Assembly (NCBI RefSeq): GCF_946481145.1
Contig: NZ_CAMLMJ010000046.1
Coordinates: 1 to 7,972, forward strand
DNA: 7,972 nucleotides
Direction of reading: 5' to 3'
DNA from: an uncultured Sediminibacterium sp.
GTDB lineage: Bacteria > Bacteroidota > Bacteroidia > Chitinophagales > Chitinophagaceae
The notes beneath the pieces are model-generated. The model saw nothing but the letters and a program-made list of their open reading frames with translations. It had not been told where the DNA came from and made no database searches. Of this stretch, positions 6,027 through 7,972 are shown one piece after another; position 1 is the first letter of the stretch, and every line of letters starts with the position of its first letter. The translations under genes were made by a program, and so were the position numbers.

Positions 6027-6167
6027 TGGAATAAATTTTAAATAAAATACAACTGAATTCGCTCAGTTGTTATATAACCTTCCTACGGTGGATGCTTATA
6101 GCTACCTGTTTAAAGACTGATGAACTTTGTCACGGAAGGAAATCGGTCGTGTAGAGAGAGTATATTG
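6027..6167 (-). promoter_or_regulatory. Long structured 5' leader of rhlE
   Basis: If transcription starts just after the TATCTTTG box, the leader is about 140 nt. It holds a perfect 7-bp hairpin CAACTGA-ATTCGC-TCAGTTG (6050-6069, given on the plus strand) about 25 nt before the start codon. A possible long-range pairing joins CCTTCC (6078-6083) and GGAAGG (6134-6139). Long leaders are known for cold-induced RNA helicase genes in other bacteria; a similar role here is inference. Confidence 0.38.
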
Positions 6168-6173
6168 ATAATA

Positions 6174-6181
6174 CAAAGATA
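6174..6181 (-). promoter_or_regulatory. -7 box of the rhlE promoter
   Basis: On the minus strand TATCTTTG is an exact TAnnTTTG match and is identical to the box before msrC. No good -33 TTTG is present at the expected distance, so strength is uncertain. It lies between the msrC stop codon and the rhlE leader, which would make rhlE independent of msrC. Confidence 0.45.
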
Positions 6182-6201
6182 TGGAAAATTTTTGAGTTTT
6201 T

Positions 6202-6266
6202 GATCTTTGATCTTTGATCTTTGATTTGAGTTAATATCGAAATTCAAAGATCAGAGATCAAAGATT
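6202..6266. repeat. Heptamer-period repeat cluster C, inverted, forming a 25-bp hairpin
   Basis: GATCTTT occurs three times in tandem (6202, 6209, 6216) followed by GATTT. The other side holds the inverted units AAAGATC (6246), AGAGATC (6253) and AAAGATT (6260). Arms 6203-6227 and 6241-6265 are complementary at 23 of 25 positions around a 13-nt loop. The right arm overlaps the last codons of msrC and supplies its TGA stop. No U-tract follows on either strand, so it is not a classical terminator, though it could protect the msrC mRNA 3' end. Confidence 0.8.
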
Positions 6267-6731
6267 CACTAGTCCAACTATCTGCTCAAGGTATTTTTGA
6301 TCGGTTTCATCGAACTGGTCTAATTCACTGGCGTCTACATCAAGTACGCCCAGCACTACGCCGTTTTTGATAACAGGCACTACTATTTCTGATTTTGAAA
6401 GACTGCTACAGGCTATATGTCCAGGGAACTTTTCTACGTCAGGCACAATCAAAGTTTTTGCTTCTGCCCAACTGGTTCCGCAAACACCTCTTCCTTTTCT
6501 GATACGGGTACAAGCAACCGGACCCTGAAATGGACCCAATACCAACTCGTCGTTTTTAACCCAGTAAAATCCTACCCAGAACCAACCAAATTGTTCCTTT
6601 AATGCCGCCGCAATATTAGCCAGGTTCGCGACCAGATCGTTTTCTCCTTCTACCAGCGCTCTAATCTGTGGTATCAGTGATTCATACTGTGTTTGCTTAT
6701 TACCTTTAATGATGCTTAAGTCTTCTGCCAT
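6258..6731 (-). CDS. msrC: Free methionine-(R)-sulfoxide reductase (GAF domain)
   Basis: This 157-residue single GAF-domain enzyme reduces free L-methionine-(R)-sulfoxide in the cytoplasm using thioredoxin-type electron donors. Key segments are WFWVGFYWV (50-58), LVLGPFQGPVACTRI (63-77), GRGVCGTSW (80-88), VPDVEKFPGHIACSSLSKSE (96-115) and GVLDVDA (128-134). Three cysteines, C74, C84 and C108, keep the 10- and 24-residue spacing of the C84, C94 and C118 triad of the E. coli enzyme; C108 corresponds to the catalytic C118. The length is typical. The last codons and the TGA stop lie inside a heptamer repeat. The ATG at 6731-6729 is only 4 nt after a TATCTTTG box, suggesting a leaderless mRNA. 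Confidence 0.96.
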   Translation of the reverse strand: MAEDLSIIKGNKQTQYESLIPQIRALVEGENDLVANLANIAAALKEQFGWFWVGFYWVKNDELVLGPFQGPVACTRIRKGRGVCGTSWAEAKTLIVPDVEKFPGHIACSSLSKSEIVVPVIKNGVVLGVLDVDASELDQFDETDQKYLEQIVGLVNL

Positions 6732-6735
6732 ATTG

Positions 6736-6743
6736 CAAAGATA
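6736..6743 (-). promoter_or_regulatory. -7 box of msrC, very close to the ATG
   Basis: On the minus strand TATCTTTG is followed by CAAT and then ATG. An exact TAnnTTTG box this close puts the expected transcription start at or next to the start codon. No -33 TTTG is seen at the usual distance. Confidence 0.48.
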
Positions 6744-6745
6744 AA

Positions 6746-6757
6746 AAACTTAAGTTT
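6746..6757. promoter_or_regulatory. 12-bp palindrome between the divergent starts
   Basis: AAACTTAAGTTT is a perfect palindrome inside the 30-bp spacer between msrC and the GNAT-fold gene. It abuts the msrC -7 box and overlaps the plus-strand TAAGTTTG. It could be an operator touching both promoters, but palindromes of this AT-rich kind can arise by chance. Confidence 0.3.
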
Positions 6758-6758
6758 G
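6751..6758 (+). promoter_or_regulatory. Possible -7 box of the GNAT-fold gene
   Basis: TAAGTTTG is an exact TAnnTTTG match on the plus strand. It ends 3 nt before the ATG at 6762, so the predicted transcription start would fall at or slightly after that ATG. Either the mRNA is leaderless, the true start codon is a little downstream, or this match is coincidental. Confidence 0.33.
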
Positions 6759-6761
6759 GTG

Positions 6762-7898
6762 ATGCGCGATTCGGGTTTATACATTCAGGAAATAACGGAA
6801 ACAAAGGATATAAAGCTATTCATCCAATTGCCCGCAAAACTGTATGCGAATGATAGCCGATGGGTTCCTCCATTGTTTGTGGATGAATACCAGTTTCATG
6901 ATCCGCAAAAGAATCCGGCTTTTCAAGTTGCCACTGTTCAACGTTGGATAGCTTATAAAAATGGCCATGCAGCAGGACGCATAATGGGCATCATACATCA
7001 TGCATACAATGATCGTCAAAAGGAAAAAACAGCGCGCTTCTTTCAGTTTGACTGCATCAATGATATCGAAATTGCTTCCATACTTATTCAAGCAGTAGAA
7101 ACATGGGCGAAGAAAAATGGCATGGAACAAATAATCGGACCTTTCGGTTTTTCCGATAAGGATCCACAGGGGTTTCAGGTTGAAGGACTGGAACACCTCC
7201 CGGTAATTGCCACACCAGCACATCCGGCTTATATGCCTGAATTAATCCGATCGCTGGGGTATGATAAGTATTTAGATTGCGTTTCTTATCGCATTCCCAT
7301 TCCTGATCATTTGCCTGCATTATATGAACGTATATTGGACAGAATTGGCCGCAACCAAAAACTTAAACTGCTGGAGTTTAACAGTAGAAAAGCGCTTAAG
7401 CCCTACATAGTACCTGTATTTCAGTTGATAAATGAAACATATACCCCTTTGTTTGGCTTTGTTCCAATGTCGGATGCTGAAATACATAAAATGGCCAAAC
7501 AGTATTTACCGATACTGAACCCTGCTTTTGTAAAAGCTATTGCAGACGAGAAAGGTAAATTGTTGTCATTTGTAGTAGCAATGCCCGACCTGAGTATCGG
7601 ATTGCAAAAAGCAAAAGGAAAACTTTTTCCATTCGGATTGTTTCATATTTTCTCGGCCATGCGAAAAAGTAAACAACTAAATCTTTTATTGGGGGCAGTT
7701 AAAGAAGGTTACAGAGGAAAAGGACTTGATGTATATATGGCAATGGCACTTATTCAAACAGCTTCTTCAAAAGGCATGACGCATATGGATAGTCATCTGA
7801 TTCTTGAAACAAATCATACTATGCGGGCAGAATGTGAAAAATTGGGTGGCGAATTGTATAAGCGATTCCGTGTCTTCGTAAAGCAAGTCAAAAAATAA
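6762..7898 (+). CDS. YghO-like GNAT-fold protein, function unknown
   Basis: The product has 378 residues from the ATG at 6762; the frame stays open upstream to TTG and GTG codons at 6756 and 6759, but ATG is preferred. It resembles the YghO family of large GNAT-fold proteins. The N-terminal part has WVPPLF (34-39), DPQKNPAF (47-54), GRIMGIIHHAYND (72-84), and GPFGFSDKDPQGFQVEGL (126-143). The C-terminal half carries an acetyl-CoA-loop-like EGYRGKGL (315-322) and ends with ETNHTMRAECEKLGGELYKRFRVF, typical of a GNAT end strand. The substrate is unknown and no activity is assigned. It is soluble, without a signal peptide or membrane segments. It diverges from msrC across a 30-bp spacer, so the two may share control. 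Confidence 0.85.
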   Translation: MRDSGLYIQEITETKDIKLFIQLPAKLYANDSRWVPPLFVDEYQFHDPQKNPAFQVATVQRWIAYKNGHAAGRIMGIIHHAYNDRQKEKTARFFQFDCINDIEIASILIQAVETWAKKNGMEQIIGPFGFSDKDPQGFQVEGLEHLPVIATPAHPAYMPELIRSLGYDKYLDCVSYRIPIPDHLPALYERILDRIGRNQKLKLLEFNSRKALKPYIVPVFQLINETYTPLFGFVPMSDAEIHKMAKQYLPILNPAFVKAIADEKGKLLSFVVAMPDLSIGLQKAKGKLFPFGLFHIFSAMRKSKQLNLLLGAVKEGYRGKGLDVYMAMALIQTASSKGMTHMDSHLILETNHTMRAECEKLGGELYKRFRVFVKQVKK

Positions 7899-7915
7899 TC
7901 CCTGCGGCTTCCTCT

Positions 7916-7972
7916 GTTATCTCATGTTCCCTGCGGTAACGAGTAAACTCACCGCAGGGAACATGAGATAAC
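7916..7972. repeat. Perfect 22-bp-arm inverted repeat at the window end
   Basis: Arms 7916-7937 and 7951-7972 are exact reverse complements, each containing GTTCCCTGCGGT or its complement, around a 13-nt spacer that itself holds GAGT-AA-ACTC. CCCTGCGG also occurs as a direct copy at 7900-7907, right after the GNAT-fold stop codon. The right arm reaches the last base of the window, so the repeat may continue. It could be a strong terminator (any U-tract would be off the edge), a REP- or MITE-like element, or a fold-back assembly artefact. Confidence 0.8.

Noticed and set aside
6202..6266. Heptamer cluster C as a CRISPR-like array
   Set aside because: The units are contiguous 7-mers without spacers, in two inverted blocks, and no cas gene is present.

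Overview
The window reads as chromosomal DNA of a Bacteroidota bacterium, probably close to the Chitinophagaceae. The evidence is the leader of a SusC-like outer-membrane transporter, several exact copies of the Bacteroidota -7 promoter box TAnnTTTG, AT-rich regions without Shine-Dalgarno sequences ahead of the start codons, and typical phylum versions of RhlE, free-methionine-sulfoxide reductase and a LytTR regulator. The genus is not determined.

Layout, left to right. (1) 1-127, minus: the 5' end of a SusC/RagA-type gene, cut by the window edge, with a perfect 12-bp inverted repeat just before its start codon. (2) 128-605: AT-rich divergent spacer. (3) 606-1364, plus: an orphan LytTR DNA-binding regulator with a degenerate receiver domain. 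(4) 1365-2155: a gene-poor gap holding two clusters of 7-bp-period repeats, a strong plus-strand terminator with no visible gene before it, and a truncated tRNA-Leu copy (2044-2088). (5) 2156-3030, minus: an overlapping gene pair, a small 'FWDVD' protein followed by an AbiEii-type nucleotidyltransferase, which looks like a toxin-antitoxin or abortive-infection module. (6) 3271-3434, minus: an intact tRNA-Leu(UAG) with its promoter box and a UUCG-loop terminator. Its 5' half is the sequence duplicated at 2044-2090, so the module lies between the intact tRNA and its truncated copy. (7) 3472-6731, minus: a secreted serine hydrolase, a DEAD-box RNA helicase (RhlE type) and msrC. (8) 6762-7898, plus: a YghO-like GNAT-fold protein divergent from msrC across a 30-bp spacer. 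(9) 7916-7972: a perfect 22-bp-arm inverted repeat at the very end of the window.

The most interesting points are the tRNA-Leu duplication bracketing the toxin-antitoxin-like pair, arranged so that recombination between the copies would remove the intact tRNA together with the module; a terminator-shaped hairpin that overlaps the start codon and signal-peptide codons of the serine hydrolase; 7-bp-period repeats at three intergenic sites, one of which supplies the msrC stop codon; and the compact divergent msrC promoter region, which suggests a leaderless msrC mRNA. The conserved genes (rhlE, msrC, tRNA, hydrolase, GNAT) look like housekeeping chromosome, while 1365-3325 looks like an accessory patch. 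No integrase, transposase, CRISPR array or rRNA is visible.
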